Source: Caldilineaceae bacterium
Lineage (GTDB): Bacteria > Chloroflexota > Anaerolineae > Caldilineales > Caldilineaceae
NCBI GenBank assembly: GCA_022824025.1
Contig: JAJEBF010000015.1
Coordinates: forward strand, 1 to 59,586
Direction of reading: 5' to 3'
DNA: 59,586 nucleotides
In this document: positions 32,466 through 40,958 of the stretch, piece after piece
Numbering within the stretch: position 1 is the first letter of the stretch
Layout of the letters: the number at the start of each line of letters is the position of its first letter
Made by a program: the position numbers and the translations under genes
The notes under the pieces: model-generated
Seen by the model: only the letters and a program-made list of their open reading frames with translations
The model's database searches: none
Told to the model about the DNA's origin: nothing

Positions 32466-34445
32466 TTGGCTGTCGGACAACGAACCCCTGAAGATGCCTC
32501 CGCTCCCGCCCAAGGCTGGGGGCTGAATACGTGGGACTCCCCTTGGCTGAACTTCAAGTTCCTGCTTGGCGCCGGCATCGTCCTGCTGATTCTTCTGTTC
32601 GGCCTCGTGGGTCCCTTTTTTTGGGACACGGACTTAGCCTATACGGGCGCGGGGCCGTTGAACAAGCCGCCGGTGTGGGCTGAGGGGGGCCTGCCTGAAC
32701 ACCCCCTTGGCACGGAAAGTAACGGGCGCGATATGCTCGCCCAGCTGATCCTGGCTACACCCTCCTCGCTCAAGGTCGGGTTCCTGGCGGCGATCATCGG
32801 CATGGGCATCGGCATGGCGCTCGGTTCCGTGGCGGGTTACGTAGGCGGATGGTGGGACCATGTAATCCGTACGCTCAGCGACTCGGCGGTCACGATTCCG
32901 GCGCTGGTTGTGCTGGTTGTCATCGCGTCCTACGTGCAGATGACTGACACGACGGCGATGGCGCTTATCCTGGCGCTATTTGCCTGGCCCGGCCCGACGC
33001 GCCTGGTCCGCTCGCAGGTGCTCACCTTGCGCGAGCGCAGCTATGTACGGATGGCGCATCTGTCGGGCGCATCGGCGTTAGAGATCATGTTCGTGGAGAT
33101 GCTGCCGAACATGCTGCCGTGGCTGGCGGCCAGCCTGACCGGCGGCATTTCGGCGGCGATCCTGGGCGCCACCGGGCTGGAGGTGCTGGGGCTTGGCCCG
33201 ACACGCGTGCCTTCGCTGGGTCTGATCATCAACCAGGCCACGACGAACGCTGCCCTGGTGCGCGGTCTCGTGTGGTGGTGGCTGCCGCCGATCATCATTC
33301 TGATGATCATTTTCGTCGGCTTCTTTCTGATGACGATCGGTCTCGATGAAATCGCCAATCCGCGTATCCGGCAGTTCAGCTCGACGCGGCGGGAGCGGAC
33401 CGCGGCGGGGGAACTGCCGCCGGTCGAGCCAATAGAGGACGGAACTGCTGGTGAGGAAGAAGCCGCCCTCGAAGTCGACGACTTGCACGTCCATTATTTT
33501 ACGCCGCGCGGGGAGGTCATTGCCGCCAACGGGGTAGACTTCAGTGTGCGCAAGGGCGAAATCCTCGGGCTGGTGGGGGAATCCGGGTGCGGCAAGACGA
33601 CGGTGGCCATGGCGATTCTGCAGGTGGTGCAACCGCCGGGGCGGATCGTGCAGGGGGCGGTGCGAATCGAAGATCGGGATCTGGTCAGTCTCTCCGGCAG
33701 AGAGCTGCGCCAGGTCCGCTGGCGCGATCTGGCGCTGGTGCCTCAGGGGGCCATGAACTCCCTTAACCCGGTCACGCCGATCCGCGAACAGATGGCGGAC
33801 GCGATCCTGGCGCATGAGAACATAGGCCGCGTTGAGCTCGAACAACGCATTCTCAACCTGCTCAACGATGTCGGACTGCCGGAACGGGTGATTGACATGT
33901 TTCCCCACGAACTGAGCGGGGGCATGAAGCAGCGGGTCTGCATTGCGATGTCGATCGCGCTCAACCCACAGGTGATTATCGCCGACGAGCCAACCAGCGC
34001 CCTGGACGTGGTTGTGCAGCGAGTCGTGGCCCAGACGCTGCTGGAGGTAAAGGAGCGGCTGGGCGTCTCCATGGTGATGATCGGCCACGACATGGGATTG
34101 CAGGCCCAGCTTGTCGACCGCATCGCGGTCATGTATGCCGGCAACCTGGTCGAGGTGGCGCCGGTGGAGTCTGCCTTTGCCGGGCCGCTTCATCCATACA
34201 CGCAACTCTTGATCGAATCGATTCCGTCGATCCGAGAGCGCAAGCCCTTGAATGTGACCGAAGGGCTTACGCATGACCTGCGCGACCCGCCGCCCGGCTG
34301 TATTTTCCAGTTCCGCTGCAAGCATGTCGAGCGGATCTGTCGCGAGCGCCGGCCGGAACTGGTGGAAAGAGAAGACGACCATCTGGTGGCCTGCTGGCTG
34401 TACGAGCCGGAACGCCACGCCCTGATCGAATTGGAAGAGGCATGA
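32466..34445 (+). CDS. Fused DppC-type permease and DppD-type ATPase
   Basis: This 659-aa protein joins two subunits that are normally separate. Residues 1-300 are a DppC-like permease with five or six helices and the contact loop 'MAHLSGASALEIMFVEMLPN'. After an acidic linker (about 300-335), residues 335-650 are a DppD-like ATPase. The ATPase has Walker A 'GESGCGKTTVAM' near 370, signature 'LSGGMKQRVCIAM' near 483, Walker B 'VIIADEPTSALD' near 503, and the C-terminal 'PPGCIFQFRCKHVERIC' cysteine cluster. No stop or frameshift interrupts the junction. The start is TTG 32466. It overlaps the next gene by four bases. Confidence 0.9.
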   Translation: MAVGQRTPEDASAPAQGWGLNTWDSPWLNFKFLLGAGIVLLILLFGLVGPFFWDTDLAYTGAGPLNKPPVWAEGGLPEHPLGTESNGRDMLAQLILATPSSLKVGFLAAIIGMGIGMALGSVAGYVGGWWDHVIRTLSDSAVTIPALVVLVVIASYVQMTDTTAMALILALFAWPGPTRLVRSQVLTLRERSYVRMAHLSGASALEIMFVEMLPNMLPWLAASLTGGISAAILGATGLEVLGLGPTRVPSLGLIINQATTNAALVRGLVWWWLPPIIILMIIFVGFFLMTIGLDEIANPRIRQFSSTRRERTAAGELPPVEPIEDGTAGEEEAALEVDDLHVHYFTPRGEVIAANGVDFSVRKGEILGLVGESGCGKTTVAMAILQVVQPPGRIVQGAVRIEDRDLVSLSGRELRQVRWRDLALVPQGAMNSLNPVTPIREQMADAILAHENIGRVELEQRILNLLNDVGLPERVIDMFPHELSGGMKQRVCIAMSIALNPQVIIADEPTSALDVVVQRVVAQTLLEVKERLGVSMVMIGHDMGLQAQLVDRIAVMYAGNLVEVAPVESAFAGPLHPYTQLLIESIPSIRERKPLNVTEGLTHDLRDPPPGCIFQFRCKHVERICRERRPELVEREDDHLVACWLYEPERHALIELEEA

Positions 34446-35446
34446 CGCAGCCGGGCAAAGCGGAACCTCTCCTTCGAATCCGTGACGCCACGATGGAGTT
34501 CGGCGGCGGCTTTCTGAGTTCGCAGCCCCCTCTTGTGGCGCTGGACTCTTTCAGCCTTGATCTGCACGAGTCTCCCGCGCAGATCACGACGATTGCAGGT
34601 GAGAGCGGCAGCGGCAAGACGACGCTCGCCAACCTGGTCCTCGGATTTATCTCGCCGACGCAAGGGCAGATACTCTACAAGGGTGTTGATCTTTCGCGGT
34701 TGGATCGCAAGCAGCGCCTGACCTATCGCCAAGAGGTCCAGGCCATCTTTCAGGACCCGTATGACGTCTTCAACCCATTCTTCCGCATCCAGCACACGTT
34801 CAACCTGGTCATGCGGCATTTTGCCCTGGCCCAGGACAAGGTTGAAAGACGTGAGCTGATCGAGGACGCTCTCAACGTCGTGGGCCTGCGCGGCGACGAA
34901 ATCTTGGAGAAGTACCCGCATCAACTCAGCGGGGGGCAGCGCCAGAGGGTAATGGTGGCGCGCGCCTACCTGCTGCGTCCGCGGCTGATTGTGGCCGATG
35001 AACCGGTTTCAGCCGTGGACGCTTCTCTGCGGGCGATGATCCTCGACATCATGCTGCGGCTGCGAGACGAACACGGCATTTCCTTCCTCTATATTACGCA
35101 CGACCTCTCGACCGCTTACCAGATCGGCGACAATATGATTGTCCTCTTCCAGGGCATCACCGCGGAGAAGGGGGATACCGGCCAGATTATCGAGAACCCG
35201 CAACACCCTTATGTGCAGGAGTTGATCAATTCGATCCCGGTGCCGGACCCGAAAATCAAGTGGGATACGGATATAAGGCTGCCGGCAGAGGAGACGATGC
35301 GCACGCAGAACGCGGAGGGCGCCCCGAGAGGCTGCCGCTTTTACCAGCGCTGCCCGCACCGGATGGACATCTGCCTTGAGAGTCAACCGCCTCTCATCCC
35401 CGTTGAAGGCCAACATGCCGTGGCCTGTTACCTGTACGAGTCTTGA
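34442..35446 (+). CDS. DppF-type ABC ATPase
   Basis: This 334-aa second ATPase of the peptide importer has Walker A 'GESGSGKTTLANL' near residue 54, signature 'LSGGQRQRVMVARA' near 161, Walker B 'LIVADEPVSAVDASLR' near 181, and the C-terminal oligopeptide-type 'PRGCRFYQRCPHRMDIC' cluster that often binds an iron-sulfur cluster. Its ATG overlaps the preceding stop (ATGA), matching a one-to-one partner of the fused ATPase. Confidence 0.9.
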   Translation: MTQPGKAEPLLRIRDATMEFGGGFLSSQPPLVALDSFSLDLHESPAQITTIAGESGSGKTTLANLVLGFISPTQGQILYKGVDLSRLDRKQRLTYRQEVQAIFQDPYDVFNPFFRIQHTFNLVMRHFALAQDKVERRELIEDALNVVGLRGDEILEKYPHQLSGGQRQRVMVARAYLLRPRLIVADEPVSAVDASLRAMILDIMLRLRDEHGISFLYITHDLSTAYQIGDNMIVLFQGITAEKGDTGQIIENPQHPYVQELINSIPVPDPKIKWDTDIRLPAEETMRTQNAEGAPRGCRFYQRCPHRMDICLESQPPLIPVEGQHAVACYLYES

Positions 35447-35638
35447 ATAGACGACCGGGTATAGGGCCGCCACTTTCCCCTCATCGTAGCTCGCGCCCCG
35501 CATATATCTTTCTAATCTTGCGCAGACCTCCATCTAACGATTGATCGGCTATTCTTGTCTGTGAACGCGGCAATGCGTAGGGAAGCCGCAGCGTTTTTCA
35601 GACAGATTCGTCGGTTGAAAATTCTATGGAGGCAAACA

Positions 35639-36109
35639 ATGAATCGAGTTGTGAGATGGGACCCATTCCGTGAGATGTTGTCGGTGCGCAATCAGATGGA
35701 CCAGTTGGTTGGCGATCTTCTGCGGGAGCCGTCCGGGTGGCAGGGCAACGGGAACGGCGAATCGTTGCGGCTGCCGCTGGATGTGTACGAGGATGACCAT
35801 GCGTTCAACGTCAAGGCCTCTCTGCCAGGGATTGCCCCGGATGAGATCGACATCAGCTTTTCTGAGAACACGCTGACGATACAGGGCGAGACCAGTGGCG
35901 AGAGCGAGGAAGAGGCCGCCAAATGGCATCTGCGAGAGCGCCACTTCGGCAAGTTTATGCGCAGCATCACCTTGCCGGCGGCGATCAACAGCGCCGATAT
36001 CAGCGCCGACTTCGCCGATGGCGTGCTCACGCTGACGCTGCCGAAGGCCGATGAGGTGAAACCCCGCAGGATTTCGGTGAACGTCGGCGGCGGGACGGTA
36101 GAGGGTTAG
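35639..36109 (+). CDS. Hsp20/alpha-crystallin small heat-shock protein
   Basis: This 156-aa holdase chaperone binds unfolding proteins in the cytoplasm. The alpha-crystallin domain spans about residues 42-145: 'LRLPLDVYEDDHAFNVKASL', 'PGIAPDEIDISFSENTLTIQ' and 'RHFGKFMRSITLPAAI', with the closing 'FADGVLTLTLPK' motif. ATG 35639 has GGAGG six bases upstream, which decides the start. It stands alone, with a strong terminator palindrome after it. Confidence 0.95.
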   Translation: MNRVVRWDPFREMLSVRNQMDQLVGDLLREPSGWQGNGNGESLRLPLDVYEDDHAFNVKASLPGIAPDEIDISFSENTLTIQGETSGESEEEAAKWHLRERHFGKFMRSITLPAAINSADISADFADGVLTLTLPKADEVKPRRISVNVGGGTVEG

Positions 36110-36167
36110 TCATCACCTCGTTCCTCCATCAGCGGGCACAGCCAAAAACGTAACTTGAGACGCACCA

Positions 36168-36195
36168 GAGTCCCAGGCCATATGGCCTGGGACTC
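36168..36195. terminator. 28-base perfect palindrome after hsp20
   Basis: GAGTCCCAGGCCAT is followed directly by its exact reverse complement, so each strand can fold a stem of 12 bp or more. CTCTTGTTTT follows on the plus strand. This is a strong intrinsic terminator about 60 bases after the hsp20 stop. Confidence 0.8.
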
Positions 36196-36386
36196 CTCTT
36201 GTTTTGGGCCGCGGCGCCCGAACTGAACGCCCTGGCGGTGGGCGGCCCTTCTCCCAATGCCGCGCAGGCAGCGCAGGAGCGTTCCCTGTTGGGTCAATTT
36301 TGCCCCGCCCCCATATCGCTGCCCCGCGGCATATACGCGCCCCCGTCCCCTCACATGTCCGCCGGCCTACGTTTGCGCGCCCCGCC

Positions 36387-36418
36387 GCCCCCTGTAGGGG
36401 CACCCCTTGTGGGCGCCC
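36387..36418. repeat. GC-rich palindromic repeat-like element
   Basis: GCCCC/GGGGC closes a short loop (36387-36401), and GGGCACCC pairs with GGGCGCCC (36398-36418). The two stems share the GGGGC segment. The surrounding 570-base gap (36110-36680) is C-rich low-complexity DNA with CCCCGCAGTT repeats and no gene. Confidence 0.45.
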
Positions 36419-36680
36419 TCCCCGCAGTTTCCCCGCAGTTCCCCCTATCTGGACCGCGCCCCGGATTGACCATCAGGAAGAACTGTGTCACGCGCGAGAT
36501 TTGTCTACAGTCTGTCTTGTTTGCGACAATAGGGCCGTTCTGCTCCCGCGAAGACAGCCCGGGATGGGGCAACTGGAACGAACTGCCGAACCCGCGGCGC
36601 AGCCCTGAACGCCGGCGCCGCGCGTCTGCCCTGCACAGTGGACCGGCTGTGCGCCGCCCTCCCACAATAGGAGAATACAG

Positions 36681-37913
36681 ATGGCATCGCCATTTACCGA
36701 CTTTGATCTGATGCGCAATCTGCGACAGGACGGCGGCAAAATCGTTCTGCTGGTGATGGATGGCCTGGGCGGCCTGCCCGCAACGCCTGGGGGAAGGACG
36801 GAATTGGAGACGGCCCGCACGCCTAACCTGGATGGGCTGGCGGAGTCCGGGTCGTTGGGTCTGAGCATCCCGGTTCGGCCCGGGGTGGAACCGGGGAGCG
36901 GGCCTGCGCACCTGAGCCTGTTCGGTTACGATCCCGTGCGCTACATGATCGGTCGCGGCGTGTTGGAGGCGCTTGGGATCGGCTTCCCGCTGCAGGCCGG
37001 CGACGTGGCCGCGCGCGGCAACTTTGCCTCGGTCGATGGTGATGGCCTGATTACCGACCGGCGGGCCGGACGCATTGCCACCGAGGAGTGCATCCGGCTG
37101 ACGGGCAAGCTGCGTGAGGCGAGCGCTGGGCTTTTCGACGACTGTGAAGTATTCGTCGAACCGGTGCAGGAGCATCGTTTTGTTTTCGTGCTGCGCGGCG
37201 AGGGGCTGGGGGGCAGCCTGACGGATACGGACCCGCAGGCAGTAGGGCGGAGGCCGCTGCCGGTGCGGGACGAAAGCGGGGGAAGCGAAGGCGCGCGCAC
37301 GGCGGAACTGGTGAACCGGTGGACGGCGCATGCTCGTGAAACGCTGGCCGACGAGCCGCGGGCCAACAGCCTGAATCTGCGCGGTCTGGCGCAGGACCCG
37401 GGACTGCCGCTCTTTCCGGACATATTTGGGATGCGGGCAGGGGCGATTGCAGTCTATCCGATGTACCGGGGAGTGGCGAGCCTGGTAGGCATGGAAGCGA
37501 TCCGTGTCGAGGGAGACCGACCGCGGCATGAGATCGACGCGCTGGTGGAGGCGTGGGAAGATTTCGACTTCTTCTTTGTTCATGTCAAGAAGACGGACAG
37601 CTACGGCGAGGACGGAGATTTCGATGCGAAGGTCCATGAGATCGAGGCGGTGGACGCGGAGATTCCCCGCATCCTGGAGCTGGGCCCGGGGGCGCTGATC
37701 GTGACCGGAGATCACAGTACGCCGGCGGTTCTGCGCAGCCACAGTTGGCACCCGGTCCCGACGCTGCTGTGGAGCCCAAGTGCCATGCCTGAAGCGGCGC
37801 GGAGCTTTGGCGAGCGCGCTTGCGCCGGCGGCCAGCTGGGAATCTGCCACGCGACAACGCTGGTTCCGCAGGCCATGGCCCATGCGGGCCGGTTGAAGCG
37901 ATTTGGGGCATGA
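36681..37913 (+). CDS. apgM: Archaeal-type cofactor-independent phosphoglycerate mutase
   Basis: This 410-aa glycolytic enzyme interconverts 3- and 2-phosphoglycerate. It belongs to the ApgM branch of the alkaline-phosphatase superfamily. 'IVLLVMDGLGGLPATPGGRT' carries the first metal Asp near residue 26. 'EPGSGPAHLSLFGYDP' includes the Ser that is phosphorylated near residue 74. 'FFFVHVKKTDSYGEDGDFDA' is near 300, and 'LIVTGDHSTPAVLRSHSWHP' supplies the second metal site. AGGAGAA precedes the ATG. The length is normal for the family. Confidence 0.95.
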   Translation: MASPFTDFDLMRNLRQDGGKIVLLVMDGLGGLPATPGGRTELETARTPNLDGLAESGSLGLSIPVRPGVEPGSGPAHLSLFGYDPVRYMIGRGVLEALGIGFPLQAGDVAARGNFASVDGDGLITDRRAGRIATEECIRLTGKLREASAGLFDDCEVFVEPVQEHRFVFVLRGEGLGGSLTDTDPQAVGRRPLPVRDESGGSEGARTAELVNRWTAHARETLADEPRANSLNLRGLAQDPGLPLFPDIFGMRAGAIAVYPMYRGVASLVGMEAIRVEGDRPRHEIDALVEAWEDFDFFFVHVKKTDSYGEDGDFDAKVHEIEAVDAEIPRILELGPGALIVTGDHSTPAVLRSHSWHPVPTLLWSPSAMPEAARSFGERACAGGQLGICHATTLVPQAMAHAGRLKRFGA

Positions 37914-37918
37914 TAAGA

Positions 37919-37938
37919 CAGTGGCCGGTGATCAGTGC
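37919..37938. repeat. Dispersed CAGTG-type repeat, partial copy
   Basis: ACAGTGGCCGGTGATCAGTG lies six bases after the apgM stop and before the sirtuin gene. It is a variant of the repeat seen best at 22052 and 23799. Confidence 0.45.
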
Positions 37939-37982
37939 TTGGGCTCAGCGCAGAGGATTGGGGCACGGCGAATGCGGGGAGT

Positions 37983-38741
37983 ATGAGAGAGGATATCGAT
38001 AGGGCCGCGCGCTGTCTTGGGAGCGCTTCAAGGGTTGTTTGCCTCACGGGGGCCGGGGTGAGCGCGGAGTCCGGTGTGCCGACCTTTCGCGACGCCCAGA
38101 CCGGTCTGTGGAGCCGGTTTGACGCGGAGGAACTGGCCTCTCCAGAGGGCTTCGAACGGGACCCGGGGCTGGTCTGGCGCTGGTACATGTGGCGGTTGGA
38201 CCTGCTGAAGGCGGCTGTGCCCAACCCCGGACACCTTGCTCTGGCGCAGCTTGCCGGGCTCTGCGAGCGGTTTCTACTGGTCACGCAGAACGTGGACAGT
38301 TTGCACGAGCAGGCGGGCAGCGGGGAGGTCCTTCACCTGCATGGCAGCCTCCTTCATTTCCGCTGCAATGCGTGCGCCGCCCCGCACAATCTGACCGGCG
38401 AGCAACGGCGCGCAGAGTCGCCGCCCGCGTGCGGCCTCTGCGGCGGCCTTGTGCGGCCCGATGTGGTCTGGTTCGGCGAGAGTCTGCCCTGGGATGTGGT
38501 GGAAGAGGCGGCGGAGGCGGCCCAGCGCTGCGATGCAATGCTCGTCATCGGCACAAGCGGGCTGGTCTATCCGGCGGCGCAGCTGCCGCTGATCGCGAAA
38601 CGGGCGGGGGCCGCGGTGATCGACGTAAACCCGGAACCGGGCCCCATTTCCTCCATCGCCGACCTGTTCCTGCAGGGGAAGAGCGGGGAGATACTGCCGG
38701 CGTTGGCCGGTTCTGTCGCGGACAGGCGGGCGAACGCCTGA
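37983..38741 (+). CDS. cobB: Sir2-family NAD-dependent protein deacylase
   Basis: This 252-aa sirtuin removes acyl groups from protein lysines using NAD. The motifs are complete: 'GAGVSAESGVPTFRD' near residue 22, 'VTQNVDSLHEQAG' near 102, the catalytic 'HLHGS' near 121, two zinc-binding Cys pairs ('CNAC' and 'CGLCGG'), and 'VIGTSGLVYPAAQLP' near 190. It follows apgM by about 70 bases on the same strand. ATG 37983 precedes the usual family N-terminus; earlier in-frame codons lack an SD. Confidence 0.95.
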   Translation: MREDIDRAARCLGSASRVVCLTGAGVSAESGVPTFRDAQTGLWSRFDAEELASPEGFERDPGLVWRWYMWRLDLLKAAVPNPGHLALAQLAGLCERFLLVTQNVDSLHEQAGSGEVLHLHGSLLHFRCNACAAPHNLTGEQRRAESPPACGLCGGLVRPDVVWFGESLPWDVVEEAAEAAQRCDAMLVIGTSGLVYPAAQLPLIAKRAGAAVIDVNPEPGPISSIADLFLQGKSGEILPALAGSVADRRANA

Positions 38742-38847
38742 GGGAGCGGCTCCATTGCGCGGGCCTTCCTCCGGGCGCGCCCGCGCCGGTCTTGAACCGG
38801 GAAACCGACTGTCAAATCCTGAACAACGTACCTACGAGGAGTGGATA

Positions 38848-40068
38848 ATGGAGATCGTCGTCGCGGTCATTGCAGGCGTCCTGATTGGGGGCGCGGTCTG
38901 CTGGATTTTGCAGGGCTCTCGGGCCAGGAGCCGCCAGTCCGGAATGGAAGCGGATTGGGTAAAGGGGGAAACTGCGCTGCGAGAAGAGATCGCGGGGTTG
39001 AAGGGCCAGTTGGCCCAACGAGACAGTGCCGAGAAGATCCTGGAGACGGCGAAGGAGCAGCTGAGCGAGAGTTTCCAGGCGACCGCCAGCCAGGTGTTGC
39101 AGGCGAATAACGCCCAGTTCATCGATCTGGCGCAGGAGAACCTGGGCAAGACGCTGGAGGAGGCAAAGGGCGATTTCAAGCAACGCCACGAGCAGTTTGA
39201 AGCGCTGGTCAAGCCTCTTCGGGATAACTACGAAAAGCTCAACCCGCAGATCAGTCTGCTCGCGCAGAGGAGCGAAAGCATTGCCGAGGAGGCCACCAGG
39301 CTGTCCAGCGCGTTGACGGATAACAGGCAGATAGGCAACTGGGGCGAGGTACAGCTGCGCCGGGTCGTCGAACTGGCCGGGATGCAGGCGTACTGCGATT
39401 TTGCGGAACAGACTGCCGGCAGCGGCTCGCAGATCAGGCCCGACCTGACGGTGCGGCTGCCAGAGCAGCGGGCTGTTGTCATTGACGCCAAGGCGTCCAC
39501 GGCTGCATACATGGAGGCGCAGAAGGCCGACGATGAGGCGGCGCGAGACGATTCACTGAAACGGCATGCCGGCGCCCTGAAAGCGCAAGTGGACGACCTT
39601 GCGAAGAAGGAATATGGGGCCAAAGTGGAAGGGTCCCTGGATTTTGTGGTGATGTTCGTGCCTGGCGACCAATTTCTGTCAGCGGCGCTGAACGCCAACC
39701 CTGAGCTGATCGAGTACGCCATGCACAGACGGGTTGCCATCGCGACGCCGGCGTCGCTGATCTCGCTCCTGTGGTCTGTTGCCAATGGCTGGCAGCGCCA
39801 GCGCATTGCCGAAGATGCTGAGCGCATCCTGAAAGAGGGGCAGGAACTGCACAAAAGAATGCTGACCTTTATGGATCACTACAAGGATGTGGGCGCAAGG
39901 CTCAACAGGGCCGTTGAAACCTTCAACAGGTCCGTCGGGTCCTTCGATAGCCGGGTCTTGCCCCAGGGGCGCAGGTTTGCCGAGATGGTCACCGACAAAA
40001 AAGAAGAGTTGCCGCAGCCCCTGCAAATAGAGAATCAAGCCCGAATCTCCAGTTACGCCGGGGAGTAG
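38848..40068 (+). CDS. rmuC: DNA recombination protein RmuC
   Basis: This 406-aa protein has a short membrane-anchor helix (residues 2-20), then a long coiled coil (about 35-150), and a C-terminal RmuC domain. The domain has 'IGNWGEVQLRRVVELAGM' near 160 and 'RPDLTVRLPEQRAVVIDAKA' near 200, which carries the PD-(D/E)xK-type Asp and Asp-Ala-Lys. 'PGDQFLSAALNANPELIEYA' follows. RmuC limits inversions at short inverted repeats and is a predicted nuclease. ATG 38848 has GAGGAG upstream. The next gene follows closely. Confidence 0.9.
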   Translation: MEIVVAVIAGVLIGGAVCWILQGSRARSRQSGMEADWVKGETALREEIAGLKGQLAQRDSAEKILETAKEQLSESFQATASQVLQANNAQFIDLAQENLGKTLEEAKGDFKQRHEQFEALVKPLRDNYEKLNPQISLLAQRSESIAEEATRLSSALTDNRQIGNWGEVQLRRVVELAGMQAYCDFAEQTAGSGSQIRPDLTVRLPEQRAVVIDAKASTAAYMEAQKADDEAARDDSLKRHAGALKAQVDDLAKKEYGAKVEGSLDFVVMFVPGDQFLSAALNANPELIEYAMHRRVAIATPASLISLLWSVANGWQRQRIAEDAERILKEGQELHKRMLTFMDHYKDVGARLNRAVETFNRSVGSFDSRVLPQGRRFAEMVTDKKEELPQPLQIENQARISSYAGE

Positions 40069-40108
40069 ATTGAGCGCCGCGAATGAACGACAGCGCAGGG
40101 AGGACGCC

Positions 40109-40714
40109 GTGTCTGAGAGCAGGTTGGAACTGGAAAGGGAGATCGCCAGCGCCCTGGATGAACTTGAGGCAGCGCGACGCAAGCTGGTGAAATTGCGGCG
40201 GCAGCTGCCGCCCGAGCCGGTGGAAGATTACGAGCTGAAGAACGCGGACGGGCCCGTGAAACTCTCGCAACTGTTCGGCTGCAACGAGGATCTCATCCTC
40301 ATTCACAACATGGGCGCCGGCTGCTCGAACTGCACGATGTGGGCCGACGGATTCAATGGCGTGTACGACCATCTGCAGAGCCGGGCCGCGTTTGTCGTGG
40401 TGTCGCCTGACACGCCAGAGGCGCAGCAGGCGTTCGCGCGAAAACGCGGCTGGCGGTTTCCAATCTATTCCGCGGAGGGGACGACGTTTGTGAAAGACAT
40501 GGGCTTCCAGTGGGAAGAGGAGACATTCATGTCCGGATTCCAGCCTGGGGTTTCGGTCTTTCGAAAGGAGGAGGCCGGAAGGATCGTGCGGGTAGCCAAA
40601 GACTCCTTCGGACCGGGCGACCCCTACTGCGGCGTGTGGCCGCTGTTCGATCTGCTTCCGGACGGGCCGGCCGGCTGGGACCCGCTATTTGCGTACCCCG
40701 CTGACAGTGGTTGA
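40109..40714 (+). CDS. DUF899-family thioredoxin-like protein
   Basis: This 201-aa protein of the DUF899 family has a thioredoxin-like fold. A helical N-terminus ('ALDELEAARRKLVKLRRQLP') precedes the domain with 'IHNMGAGCSNCTMWADGFNG' holding a Cys-x2-Cys near residues 77-80, then 'VVVSPDTPEAQQAFARKRGW'. Redox or oxidoreductase activity is inferred from the fold and Cys pair; no substrate is known. GTG 40109 was chosen because GGGAGG lies five bases upstream; an in-frame TTG at 40070 is possible. Confidence 0.8.
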   Translation: MSESRLELEREIASALDELEAARRKLVKLRRQLPPEPVEDYELKNADGPVKLSQLFGCNEDLILIHNMGAGCSNCTMWADGFNGVYDHLQSRAAFVVVSPDTPEAQQAFARKRGWRFPIYSAEGTTFVKDMGFQWEEETFMSGFQPGVSVFRKEEAGRIVRVAKDSFGPGDPYCGVWPLFDLLPDGPAGWDPLFAYPADSG

Positions 40715-40828
40715 CGAAAATTCTGGCCGGGCGGGCCAGCCAGCGCAGGGTCCGCCCAACCCAAAATCAGACATGAGCGCCAGGAGCGGGAAACCTAATG
40801 TTGCCTTGGACCGTACAGTTGTCAGACG

Positions 40829-40855
40829 GGCCTCATCGGATGCAACGATGAGGCC
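40829..40855. terminator. 10-bp perfect stem-loop
   Basis: GGCCTCATCG (40829-40838) pairs exactly with CGATGAGGCC (40846-40855) across a 7-base loop, about 115 bases after the DUF899 stop. No U-run follows, so termination would be weak or factor-assisted. Confidence 0.5.
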
Positions 40856-40958
40856 GCCAGAGAACCCCTGAGACAACGCCAAAACAGGTGCGCGTCTCCT
40901 TCGACGTGACGGAATCGGCCAAAGAACGAAGGAGGCGATCACGACAAGGAGGGCAACA

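Noticed and set aside
33078..34418. 446-codon minus-strand frame opposite the fused transporter gene
   Set aside because: Antisense frames of this length are expected in GC-rich genes; no motif, SD or context supports it, and the plus strand encodes clear ATPase motifs.
36351..37883. 510-codon minus-strand frame opposite apgM
   Set aside because: His/Arg/Pro-rich antisense noise; the plus strand has all phosphoglycerate mutase motifs.
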